NCBI GenBank assembly: GCA_958450365.1
Contig: CAUEEP010000926.1
Coordinates: 868,001-932,000, forward strand
Reading direction: 5' to 3'
Origin: Mesorhabditis belari
Lineage: Eukaryota; Nematoda; Chromadorea; Rhabditida; Rhabditidae
DNA length: 64,000 nt
Of this stretch, positions 41,427-52,000 are shown piece by piece; position 1 is the first letter of the stretch, and the number at the start of each line of letters is the position of its first letter. A program made the translations under genes and the position numbers. The notes under the pieces are model-generated. The model worked only from the letters and a program-made list of their open reading frames with translations. It was not told where the DNA came from and did no database searches.

Positions 41427-42800
41427 ATGTCAAAGATCAAATACATTACTCCAATCGTTTACTTAGCACTTGCACAAATCTCCAAAATCAGATACTGGTT
41501 CCTGCCGTACGATCCGGAGATCGAACTCGACAGAGATGCCATCAATCAAGCGATGATCCTTGGAGCGGCAAAGCCAGCAAAACAACAAAGTCTCGTCATC
41601 GTTCACGAAACGGTGAACATTGGAAAAATTGAAGTGAATCAGGTTTGGTTTTTTTTGTCAAACAGTGAATAGCTCTTTTTAGGTGCCAAAAACCCTTGAC
41701 ATGCCTCCATTGGCCGATCAAGGTTTAGTGATCATACAGCCAGATCTTACACAGATTCAGGTAATCTGAATGATACAAAATGATCTCAAAACTTTTTAGG
41801 GTCCTCGATCGATCGAGCATTCCACCGAAAAGGCTGAAAGGGATGTCAGTTCTTCGGAAGAGCTGAAAAGAGCCGAAATTCACGTATGTACCTTATTTTT
41901 GAGTACGTTTAGTATTGTTTAAACTGTTTAGTACGGGTTTTTGAATATTTGAGGCTTGTTTACAGGGTAGATGAAAGGGTAGGAATATGGTAGCCCTTCT
42001 AGGATTACGGTAACCCTTCTAGGATTACGGTAGCCCTTCTAGGATTACGGTAGCTTTTTCTCCACGGTAAGTCTACGATACTACGATAGCTTGTCTCCAG
42101 GTTCGGAGTACGGTAGCCTTTTCTCTCCGTTGTAAGACTACGGTTGTCTTTTTCAACGATAGGGGTACGATATCTTTTAGATAAAGCTTCAACCAAGATT
42201 CGACCAAGTAAAGCAAAATCTTTCAGGCTCATCAGAAACAAATTCAAGCACCCCGTTTCGCGGGTTCCATTCCGGATTCCAGAGAAAGTGCGGCGAAAGA
42301 ATCACGAAAATCGGCAGAAAAGGTAATTTGACAAAAAGATACAAGATCTAAAAGCTATAGAAACACGATAAATCAGAGGAAATGAGCATCGAAATGGAAC
42401 ATGATTTGGAGCCGATCAATGCCGGTGAGTTTCCCCATTGGAATTTCAATGGAATCAAATTTTCAGAGTCTACAAACATGGCCGATTTCGAGTACAAACA
42501 CCGGTAAGTTGAAGGTGGATAGCCAAAAAATCTCCCTAATACCAGATTCATCCATTTCTCGAAAACGCTTTCCATTGTCGATTTCTGCATCATCATTCTC
42601 ACCATTGTTTTATTGGGATACATGCTTTCATTGGTAAAGTTTCATTGCAAAGATTTTAACAAATCATTTAGTTCTGCCAATTTATTCAAAGTCTTTGCGC
42701 CACGGGACCTAAACACATCAACGATAGTAAAGTGGCTCCAGTGATGGAAAAGCCATTGCCGGCAAAGGAAATTAAAATTGATATGAGCGAGACAAATTGA
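41427..42800 (+). CDS. single-pass membrane protein, unrecognised
   Basis: Eight exons in phase: 41427-41642, 41683-41760, 41800-41883, 42227-42322, 42361-42424, 42467-42503, 42546-42633 and 42672-42800 (stop TGA), 263 residues. Introns are mostly 38-45 bases, typical of nematodes, except one of 343. Residues 6-25 are moderately hydrophobic and could be a signal anchor. The middle (about 110-190) is charged and Ser/Lys/Glu-rich. Residues about 203-225 (DFCIIILTIVLLGYMLSLFC) form a clear membrane span, followed by a 40-residue Lys-rich tail ending KIDMSETN. No known domain recognised. The start ATG was chosen as the first in the open exon; there is no TTTCAG acceptor just before it. AATAAA follows at 42806. 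Confidence 0.8.
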
Positions 42801-42805
42801 TTGTA

Positions 42806-42811
42806 AATAAA
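42806..42811 (+). terminator. polyadenylation signal AATAAA
   Basis: Six bases after the stop of the 41427-42800 gene and only 25 bases before the end of the convergent gene at 42836; the 3' ends nearly touch or overlap. Confidence 0.65.
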
Positions 42812-42835
42812 TGGGTTTTAATATGGCTGCAAACA

Positions 42836-43401
42836 TTAATACGGACGTGCTTTTGGCGTATATTTGTGGCGACCAATATCCAATGCATTTGTTCCAGGTT
42901 CGGGCACTTTTGCTGCATACTTGTTAAAGATCTAATAGTAAAGCTGGTTATGCTTTGTTGATGCCATTTTTAACCTTTTCGACCCACGGATTGGGATGCT
43001 CATAGCCAAGTTGATAGGGAATCCGATCGTCATCATGAAAAAGTTCACGATGAGTTTCAAATCTGACAAGTTCTTGTCAAAGTGATTTCCTATTATTTTA
43101 ATTACCTCGGTAATTGAACAACAGCTGCCGTCGTTGTCTCAAAAGCCCTATGCCGAACAATTCGATGATCATGTAGACCAAGCTCTTTTTTGTACCATTC
43201 TTGAACAGTTAACGAGCTAGCAACTTGAATGGATTTTAGATTAAATATATTTTCTAGACCAACCCAAGAATATTGTAGCTAAATTGATAATACGCAAAAT
43301 AGTTGCCAGTGAATTCATTAGCTATAGTTTCGTGAGTGGGCTGTGATCGATGAATGACACTAACCTCGCTTTCGCTTTTCTGCCCGTGGCGACAAAAATG
43401 G
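42836..43401 (-). CDS. small protein downstream of TRAP beta, unrecognised, start not found
   Basis: Four minus-strand exons join in phase: 43401-43365, 43253-43106, 43062-42975 and 42931-42836 (stop TAA), 122 residues. It reads VQEWYKKELGLHDHRIVRHR, then FETHRELFHDDDRIPYQLGY and EHPNPWVEK, ending YTPKARPY. Soluble, rich in His and aromatic residues; style suggests a small mitochondrial or ribosomal subunit, but that is a guess. The first exon begins after CTTTTTAG and contains no ATG, nor is there any Met in the chain. An upstream ATG CTT AGT GGT at about 43425 would be in frame only across a 24-base intron, which is very short. It starts 180 bases after the TRAP beta stop and about 65 bases after that gene's AATAAA (43466-43471, minus), spacing typical of an SL2 operon. 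Confidence 0.6.
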
Positions 43402-43465
43402 CTAAAAAGCCACTAGCTGTTTAACACCACTAAGCATTTATTTCCTACAAACTTTGCAAAACGCT

Positions 43466-43471
43466 TTTATT
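43466..43471 (-). terminator. polyadenylation signal AATAAA of TRAP beta gene
   Basis: TTTATT on the plus strand, 111 bases after the TRAP beta stop and 65 before the next gene's splice acceptor. Confidence 0.6.
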
Positions 43472-43581
43472 GACACTAAACATTTACAAGAGCTCTCCTT
43501 ATAAACAAAAAATGCCCAAGAAAACAGATCAAAGATTTCCCACAACAAATTTAAATACAGAAATAAGCATAAAAGTTAAAG

Positions 43582-44959
43582 TTATTGATACCGTTTTTGG
43601 TTTTTCCAGAAGAGGTAGAACGGAAAAGCGCTGAGGACGGTCACCCACAGGGTGAAGAGCACCCACGTCTGCGTTTTGCGCGTAGGGCTCAATTCAAGTT
43701 GACGCTCAGACAGCATTTGAGTTCCCACTAAACGGTAAACTATTGCTCAGAAAGTACTGAATATCAGCGGAGGTAATATTTAAAGAGTAACTCAAAATAG
43801 TTAAACTTTTAATCTAATAAAGACTATTGAGTAGTTTAAAATTACTTACAAGAACGACTCGCATGGTTCGAACTCCAAACACGGTGTATATCTTCTGGCT
43901 TCTCCGGGTCGCTGACGTATTCAATGAACGAAGTATTCCGGAAAAACTTGATGGTTTCCTCCTTCAACGTATCATTTGGCTTCGGAACAAAAACAAGCTA
44001 AAGAAACATTTTAACCCAATAAGTTTTAGTAAATTACCGTATGGGTGACATTTTCTCCTGGGGCAATCACTGGGAAGAAAGCCGAAAGACTTCCGGAGCG
44101 AATTTCTCCAAAACCTGACTCCCATTGTTCCTCCAAGTGGACTCTAACCATAAATAATCATAACAAGAGTAGCAAAAGCGTTACCCTCGCGCCTCGATAT
44201 TTCCAGTATTGTAGATTTTGTAGTGAATCGGTATTTCTTGCCCAAACGTCAATGGATAGTTCCATGTTGTCTCTTTGCTGAAAAGAAGAACGGCTCGTTT
44301 CTCGATCTAAAGTACAATTTATAAGCAAGGAATTTGACAAAAAGACTAGATCTTAAGGTAATAATCATTTAAATAAATTAAGACCACAACTGGCAGCCAT
44401 ATACTACCAAATTTTACAAGATAAACGCATTTTGAGACACCTTTGATAGCTTTTACACACGATAATAAAGTTATTCACTGACAATCGTAGAAAAATGTCA
44501 ACGATTTATAAACCGAATAAAAGCAATGTATTTTTGTTGGAATGACCAACAACTCTCAGACCAATGCATACAGTCGTTAAAAAAGTCTTGGCCGGTCAGT
44601 GTTCACTTGATCCATAGATCATTAGATTCTGGTGAAAATGAAAGGCTACTGGCAGTTTTGAAACCTTTAAACAAAACCTGAGAAGAAGGACCTTACCCTC
44701 TTATGCAAAAGTAGCTTGAAAAATTCTATTTAGAGAGACATATCAAAAATCTATCATCTTAAAGCTCTCACAAAAAAACTAATTGGGATCGATTTATTTG
44801 AATGCGATCTAACGGAAGAAAATGAAAAAACATTGGCCGGCCAAAACTTTTTTGATCGCTGTATGAATAAAAAGGTACCTCCTTTTCATCCTTGTCGATG
44901 TCAGCCCATGTTCGGGAAGGAAGCGATGCCAGAAGAATCACGAAGATCAGCGCTTTCAT
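43582..44959 (-). CDS. trap-2: translocon-associated protein subunit beta (TRAP beta / SSR2)
   Basis: TRAP beta is an ER membrane glycoprotein that binds the Sec61 channel and assists protein translocation. Five minus-strand exons join in phase: 44959-44879, 44306-44185, 44143-44038, 43997-43850 and 43727-43582 (stop TAA), 200 residues, close to the usual 185-190. A signal peptide (MKALIFVILLASLPSRTWA) is followed by the lumenal domain with the family's IHYKIYNTGN segment (compare vertebrate QYNIYNVGS) and PGENVTHTLVF (compare ASNVSHTVVL). Sequons lie at about Asn99 and Asn124. One membrane span is at 174-193, then a short basic cytosolic tail (KNQKRYQ). The resemblance runs the full length, so the assignment is good; the C. 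elegans symbol is used by orthology. First gene of a possible two-gene operon with 42836-43401. Confidence 0.85.
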
Positions 44960-45120
44960 CTAAATTAAAAAAGATTAAAGCCATAAAGCGAGGTAAGCGA
45001 AAACAAATCAATCACAAGGAAAACTAAGCTTTGATGCCACATATTGCTTGTTTAAAAACGTTTTAATTGTGCAAAAATCTAGCACGCCTTTGACATTCGT
45101 AACTTGTGTAAATGAAAATG
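44960..45120. promoter_or_regulatory. 5' flank of TRAP beta gene
   Basis: Short flank between the TRAP beta start codon and a foldback element beginning at 45121, whose target duplication (TGAAAATG) is at 45113-45120. Any core promoter of the gene lies within or beyond this element. No specific motif seen. Confidence 0.3.
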
Positions 45121-45875
45121 GGGGTAGGGTAATTTTCGCAATTTTATTTCCGCAACTAGATCTTTTGCGCAACTCGCCAGAACTTACTTCTAAGTGGGTC
45201 AATCTTTATGATTTTGATGTCATTTTGTAGATCTTAATAAGTGCAACAAAATAAAAGCAAAATCATAAAGATTGACCCACTTAGAAAAAAGTTATGGCGA
45301 GTTGCGGAAAAAAAAAGTTGCGGAAATTAGCCCACCTCTGAAAATCAAAAGTATCACTGAATGGTTTTAATTGTGTTTTTCAAATTACAAGCTATTCAGC
45401 CAAGCGTTATAGTATTTCGTCTCAAAAAATTAGCGTATTTTATCAGTCGCTATTTTTGTCGCGGTGATTCAATTTTTTTCACTTCGCGTTTCCCAAAGAT
45501 CGGTGATCTATTTGCTTTTTTCCGTTCACGTGGGGGGCTAGTTAATGTTTTGTTACACTTATTGAGATATACAAAATGATACCAAAATCATAAAGATTGG
45601 TCCACTTAGAAAAAAGTTATGGCCAGTTGCGCAAAAAAAAAGTTGCGGAAATTAGCCTACCCCTGAAAATGAAAAGTATCGCTGAATGGTTTTAATTGTG
45701 TTTTTCAAATTACAAGCTATTCAGCCAAGCGTTATAGTATTTCGTCTCAAAAAATTAGCGCATTTTATCAGTCGCTATTTTTGCCGCGGTGATTCAATTT
45801 TTTTCACTTTGCGTTTCCCAAAGATCGGTGATCTATTTGCTTTTTTCCGTTCACGTGGGGGGCTAGTTAATGTTT
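45121..45875. mobile_element. GGGGTAGG-ended foldback with tandem repeat of its flank
   Basis: A 218-bp palindrome (45121-45338) begins GGGGTAGGGTAATTTTCGC and ends with the inverse; flanks TGAAAATG (45113-45120) and TGAAAATC (45339-45346) match at 7 of 8 bases. It is followed by a 210-bp unique segment, half a palindrome (to 45663), and the unique segment again (45664-45875). The same unique segment follows the related palindrome at 14895. So the palindrome and its flank were duplicated together. Confidence 0.75.
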
Positions 45876-45879
45876 CAGG

Positions 45880-46608
45880 CGCCAGTCTAGAAGCCTTCAA
45901 ATGATCGCCCACGAGTGAGTCCGCGAGAAGAGCTTATTTTTACTCTCACAGATGAAAAAGTCTCAAAGATAAAGTTTTTTCAAAAATTTTCTCGATGTTT
46001 CTGAAAACCGAATATCTAAATATCACCAATTGATCAACCGGGAACCTTTTCTTTCCTTTTTTCAGCAAGAAACGACAAAAAGTTCAGTTTTCGCCTCGCT
46101 CCCATCATTTGCGCTGCTGCACAATATCATTTTCTCCGTTAATTGTTTAATTTTTGAGTGAAATCTCCATTGTTCTCTACTTGTAAAAGACTTCAATTGA
46201 TAGGCTTTACATTGGCAATTGCAAGTTAGCTTTCGGGTTTGCAAAAGTTTTTGGTTTTGAAAAAAAAAGTTTCTGGTTTTTTTTTGGTCATTTTCAAAGT
46301 GTTTTTGGTCGCTTATCTTTACAAATTTTTCCCATTCCTTTAAAAATCTGTATTTCATTTTTTCTAAAAGCTCGTCAAAAGCATCTGTTCTTTCGCGCCC
46401 GTACCGAGGGTGGGCAGGGGGGGCAACTGCCCTCCGTTGCCGCTCGAATGTAACGTATGTAACGTATGTAACATCATTAAGTCCAGATTAAAAACTAAAT
46501 TTTTAAAAAGCTTCCCTCTCCCTTAAAAATTTTCTGGTTACGGGCCTGGGCTCTTTCATAAACAGTCACAACAGCATTTTCCGGCGGGAGAAGTGTCTGA
46601 ATCTCCAC
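45880..46608. other. no gene seen
   Basis: The minus-strand open frame 46062-46358 is Lys/Gln-rich with no domain or splice support. No element recognised. Confidence 0.35.
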
Positions 46609-46831
46609 TCAATAGGCCAGATGTCCATTCGTTTCATCACTTTTCAAAGAAACGTCGAATGGTCTCAATGTTTTGACTTGTAGATTTCTCTCCAAAGCCC
46701 GCCAAATGTTGCTTTGACTCCGATAAATCGTAACGTTGCGAAAGTCTTTTGAAAGACTTTCGGCAGATAACTTCTTTCGCTCATAAATGACATAACAAGC
46801 CAATTCCCAGCTCACATCTGATAACTCAATG
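46609..46831 (-). CDS. terminal exon of an unidentified gene
   Basis: After a CTTTAG acceptor at 46832 (minus strand) a frame of 74 codons runs to a stop at 46609-46611, one base out of phase at its start so an upstream exon is expected. It reads SWELACYVIYERKKLSAESL, then NIWRALERNLQVKTLRPF. No homology recognised. No upstream exon in matching phase was found to 49000. It could be chance; codon use is plausible and the length without stops is notable for AT-rich DNA. Confidence 0.35.
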
Positions 46832-46849
46832 CTAAAGTAATTTCAGACC

Positions 46850-49044
46850 CTTTTCAAAGATCACATTCACATGAAATCAGTCATATGATCCTTCTATCGG
46901 CTCTATATTTCTATCGCCGATGCACGGCGGAGATAATGCGCGAAGATCGACTAATCATCCGTCTTTTCGCATTCTCAGCCACATTCTTTTCGTCTTTCGC
47001 CATCTCGGCTCTCCACACATGAGTGCTTGGAATTCGGAATCAATCGCCCCAGATATAGTGTAAGAGACAGAGAGACCCGAGGGTGGCCATCGGGGGAATA
47101 GAAAGGGGAAGGGGTGAACGGCCGGACATTGGAAGCTCTCAATTCACCTCCTCGGTCCCTCCATCCCTTTCAGAGTCCCCCACCACACATTGGCTCTCTT
47201 CTCTTCCCCTTTCCCTTCCTTTTTCTCCTCACATCACCCATCGCATTCCGTTCGACATTTTTTCGCTGACTTGTACTATTTGATGCTTTTAGCATGTTCA
47301 GAACAGCCTATTAGCCTAAATTAAGTTCAACTCAAGCTTGTTCTCTAAAAACTAGAAAGTGTTCAATCAACACTAAGTCCTAGCAGGTTCAGCATTACAG
47401 TACTCCCTACAGAACACAGGCTTTACCATTTGCTGTTGATATTAATAAAGTGAACACTAGTACTAATAATAAAGCTACTAAAAGTGTTAAAATGCTCATT
47501 TTAGTCTTTTCCGTATCTCATTCTCATCTTTAAAAACAATCCTAATTTTTTTCTATTTTAAGACCTCATTCGCTAAAGATTTTGAAACAAAACCTCAAAA
47601 ATGAAAAAAATGATCTGAAAAATGATTTCCTTGTCGCCAACGGAATGGGCGACTTATCATTTCGCAACTCACTCGTCGATTCATATCCTTTTCGCCCCGC
47701 GTCGACCTTATTGATCCCAAAAAAACACAATCCTTTCAAAAAGGATCTCCGTTTTAGGAAAATATTTGTTTTTCTCACTATTCCAAAGATACAACTTTGC
47801 AAAGGAAAACTTTTTTGGGAATAGCTTTGTTTTGATTCGTTTTTGCTCCTGCTTTTAGAATGGCACGTGATAAAAAAGAGGGAAATGACTCTGAATCACT
47901 CACAGAAAATGTTTTCTCTCTCAAAAGTAGCACAAGATTGTTGAAATTGAAAAATTGAGAAATTTTCTAAAAGAAATAATATAAAGAGACATTTTGCTCA
48001 AGCTGGTTTTTCTAACTGTTGCGAAATTTTTTTAAATATTTAGAAAAGTTTGGAAAATTTAGGAAAAATTTGTCTTTCACTTTGGTCTCATACTCATTTA
48101 TACTTCGGTTTAGTTACCCAAATTTATAAAACTAACACAGCTTTCTCCAAGTTTCCCCCACAAGGAAACAGCTCTTTTTTTTCAATCGGAAACGTTCTCC
48201 ATAATGTTCTAAAGTCCAGAGTTTTGCCTCAATTCACTGAACTTGAAAATTTCAATTTCCGATTGGATTTTGAATCTCAATTTCATTGAGAATCTCAACT
48301 GATTCTCAATTTCAAATATGACTTACGCAAGTTACTGTATCTAGGAAACGACCAGATTACTAGAAAACGACCAGATTTCGCAAGCGCGACTCCGAACCAA
48401 AGCTATATGACTTGCGCAAGTTGGACACGGGCAACGCGATGGTGTTTTTAGTTTTTGCCTAAACGCTCTAGCTTTCTATAAAAACCATTTGAACCATAAA
48501 AACCATTAAAAACCATTTGAAATTTTACCCTTAGACTTACGAGTTTGTAAGGACTAGCGTGCTCGCCAAAGCAGTGACTCGAGCTCTGCCAAAGCAATGA
48601 CCCAGTGGTAGTGGCGCTGTCTCCCAGAACTCGGATGCATTTTTGGCATTGGCTCTCTCAGTTCGATCCCCCTTGGATCAATTTTTGAGATTTTTTCTAA
48701 ACATTCAAATCAAATTACCCAGTAAAGTGATTTGCTAAAATTCAACCGAGGAGATCGTTTCGAAATTCTGAAAAACAAAATTGAAAGGGCTCTTTTTTTG
48801 CCCTCCTGGGAACCTTGTCTACTGAATGCTTTTCTCGAATTGGTCAGTCAAAATGGGTCTCCACTTCCAATTCCCCTTCTTCTTTACCCACTTCCAGACC
48901 CATTTCTTTCTCATTTCCCCCTCTCTTCTCATAAAAACTCCCCTTCCCCGTTCCTCATTTGTGCGAATTTTTTTTTCTGAAAGTTCACTTTTCTTTTATC
49001 GATATTTTCATCGATAACTTTTGATTGATGCTTTTCAATTTCAG
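46850..49044. other. no gene seen; GC-rich patch at 47040-47260
   Basis: The C/G-rich patch resembles the promoter-like patches elsewhere. At 46936 the plus strand has MREDRLIIRLFAFSATFF before an early stop, collagen-like in flavour but too short to support. No confirmed exon. Confidence 0.35.
48597..48685 (+). other. tRNA-like sequence
   Basis: TGACCCAGTGGTAGTGGCGC (box A-like D arm) and AGTTCGATCCC (box B, 48660-48670), 50 bases apart, with an expanded middle. Stems pair poorly. Probably a pseudogene. Confidence 0.4.
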
Positions 49045-49060
49045 ATTTAAAAATAATAAA

Positions 49061-52000
49061 ATGTTCACACAAGACGAGGTGACTCAAGCACCGCGGATTC
49101 CTATTGAAAAGGTTTTTGAAAAAAAAAACAATTTCGAACAAAGGGTTTTCAGGTGAAACGGATTCTCAAGAATGCGTGGGGAATTGTTTCATGCGATGTA
49201 CAGGTATGTACAGTTTATGCGTTGTGTTGTACGGGTATGTAGAGTTCATGCTATGTACAGGTATGTAGAGTTTATGCGATGTACAGGTATGTAGAGTTCA
49301 TGCGATGTACAAGTATGTACAGTTCATGCAATGTACAGGTATGTACAGTTTATGCGATGTACAGGTATGTCATCCAGACATAAGACAATTTAAAAACCTT
49401 TTAGATTGTTCTAATCATTGTACATCGACTTTGTACATCGATTTTGAGAACTTAATGCTTCATTTATTAGGCTCTTCCAGAGAGTCTTTTCGTTTCTTTT
49501 TGTACTTCCATTGAAAAACAAATATAAACCAAATAACAAATAATTCACCAATTAACCTATGGTTTTCTCTAAATAAAAAGTGTTTATTGGTGAATTTCCG
49601 ATATTTTTACGTCAATTTCGCTTCACTTTCAAGCAAATCCGAGAGTGAAAGCACGTGCTTTTCGTCATCTATCAAAAATCTATCAAAAAAACCTCTGGCT
49701 GAATGAATTTCTCTGAAAATTTGACTATACACTGAACTTTTTGTGCTCTATTTTTTACTTTTTGGCACAAAGATAGGTTTCATTAGCTAAAGGGTCTAAA
49801 GCAGTCGCCCTTTTTCACTACCCGACTTTACTACACTCCCAAAAAATCCAGACATAAGACATTTAAAAACCGTTTTAGTTATTTTGTAGAAAAATGATTG
49901 TCCTTTCTAATGAAATAAATCGTAGTTCAATTGGTGCATTTTTTGGTTTTAAACGAAAGTACAAAAAGCAATAAAAAGACTTTCTGAACAGCTTAACTCA
50001 TTCAGTTTATTGTAAAGTTTTAAGTAATCAAAGCAATATGAGTTCCAGGTTTTGAATGGATATGAGGATATGAATTTTCGAGCGACACGATGTGTTTGGG
50101 ATCACGGGATGAGCGAGGATGAGACAGTGATCTTCAAGGTTGAATTGAAAGATTTCCCATTGAAAATGTTTTTTAAATTTCAAGATAACGAATCCAGTGG
50201 CTGCGAGGAATACAAGGCATTTGGGTAAGTTTTTTTGTTCATACGGTAAATTATTTAAAAGTACCTCCCTCTCATATTTGGGCGGGGCGGGGTGTTCGTG
50301 GTGTTTGTGTTTTTTCTCGCTTTGGTTTTTGTTACAATGCGTCTTAGGTATCAAAAAATAGCTGAAATTCAGGGCTATTTTTTGATACCTAAGCGCGCAT
50401 TGTAGCATAAACCAGTGTCGAGAAAAACTCGTTCAAAGCTAGACTACGCAACACTCCGCACCGTCATTATCTTTGGTATCAAAAAATAGCCCTGAATTAC
50501 AGCTATTTTTTGATACCAAAGACGCATTTTTTGAAAGTACGGGTGCTTTGAAAAAAAATTAAATACTAAAAACTTTTGCGATTACGCGACTGTACGAGGG
50601 GGGTGGGGTACTATTACAGTATTAGGTAAATGAAAATGACAACAAAATAACAGTTAGTTCTTCTCGATAGCTGCAAGAATGGCCCTACTTTCTTTTCAAA
50701 TCTTTCCAGTAGACCTTACTGGCTCTTGTACCAGTTATAAGGTCTTAAATTCAGATTTATCTTTTTTCTAAGTCTAATCACTTGAAATTACTGTACAACG
50801 TTTTTTTCAGAATACGAACTATCATCATTGTAAGCATTATTGTAACATTTAGATTCGAGTTGATTATCAATTCGTTTTCAGACTTTCAACGTCACGTCTG
50901 CGAGACACTCACCTCTAACGGAATCCCCGCTCCTTACTACATTCCATTGAAAAACTCACAGAAAATCTGGAGACTTGAAAAGATTACAGATAACGGTAAA
51001 CCATTAAAAACGTTTATGGTATATGCATCTATTTAGTTGTTCTACCAGTGCGTCTCATTCGAATCCTTCCCGGCACCAATCTTGAGCATTTTCCTTTTGA
51101 TCAGAATACGGTAAAGCAGTGTATCATTCAGATAAATTCTCCAGTTAATGGAATATTCTTGGTGCCATTTAGGTGATCCGAATCGGTCGACTCGTTGGCG
51201 ATTTCCACAACGTGATGGACATGATCCCTAAAGCGCAATGGCATCAACATATTCCATTTATCGGTGAGTGAACTGACAATGGGAAGTCAAAAGAATCCCA
51301 TAGAATAGAACTGATAGTAGCTGACTGAATGCGAACTGGGCGTGCTAGCCAAATGACATGAGCCATAGGCCATTCTATGCATAATTCAACACCGATTCCG
51401 AATCTGTTTTCCGTTTCTCCGATGAAGCACTCTATCAAAAGCTATGAGCTCGCAAAGTTTTGTATGAGATTGAGAAATCAAACCCGGAGTTTATAAGCAG
51501 ATTTCCCAGGGGTTTCAAGAAGCATTTGTCGGGTGTCGGGCCGAGTGATAGTCGGTTAGAATCCAAGGCAGAGACGCTCTAGTTCGAGTCCACCCTTGTT
51601 CGTCTGTCCGAGATCGTAACGATTCTTTTCTTTTTCACCTTGTCGATTTTTTTCATTCGGCCACTACATCCAGTTGATATTCCTGAACTAAAAGAGTTAA
51701 CAGTCACTTTTCAGCAGCCGAGAATGTCGATTGTGCAGTGAAAGAGGTTGAAATCCTCCAAAAAGCCGGCTTCCTTACCCCGCAAAAGTCGATGCTTGTG
51801 CGAAAAGTATTCGCCGAGCTTCGTGAAATGCTAAATGAATCTCACAATATGGATACAGGTACCCATTATTAATTTATTTTTATATTTCTCTCAAATCGCG
51901 GTAAGTTCTGCTTTTTCTGGTTGTTTTTGCCATTTTTCCATCGCTTAACCTAGTTATTGTTAGAGAAAGAATTGTTCTTTCTTTTTGAATTGTGATGGCA

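Noticed and set aside
42975..43253. Alternative reading with a hydrophobic segment (IVNFFMMTIGFPINLAMSIP)
   Set aside because: It needs a different splice phase and ends without using the well-formed last exon; the polar reading joins four exons in phase.
45361..45904. Two near-identical 72-residue frames (MVLIVFFKLQAIQPS...)
   Set aside because: They are the duplicated unique flank of a foldback element, also found at 14.9 kb where it is not open in the same way.
46936..47020. MREDRLIIRLFAFSATFF, possible collagen N-terminus
   Set aside because: Stops after 28 codons, no donor that continues it, and no Gly-X-Y exons follow.
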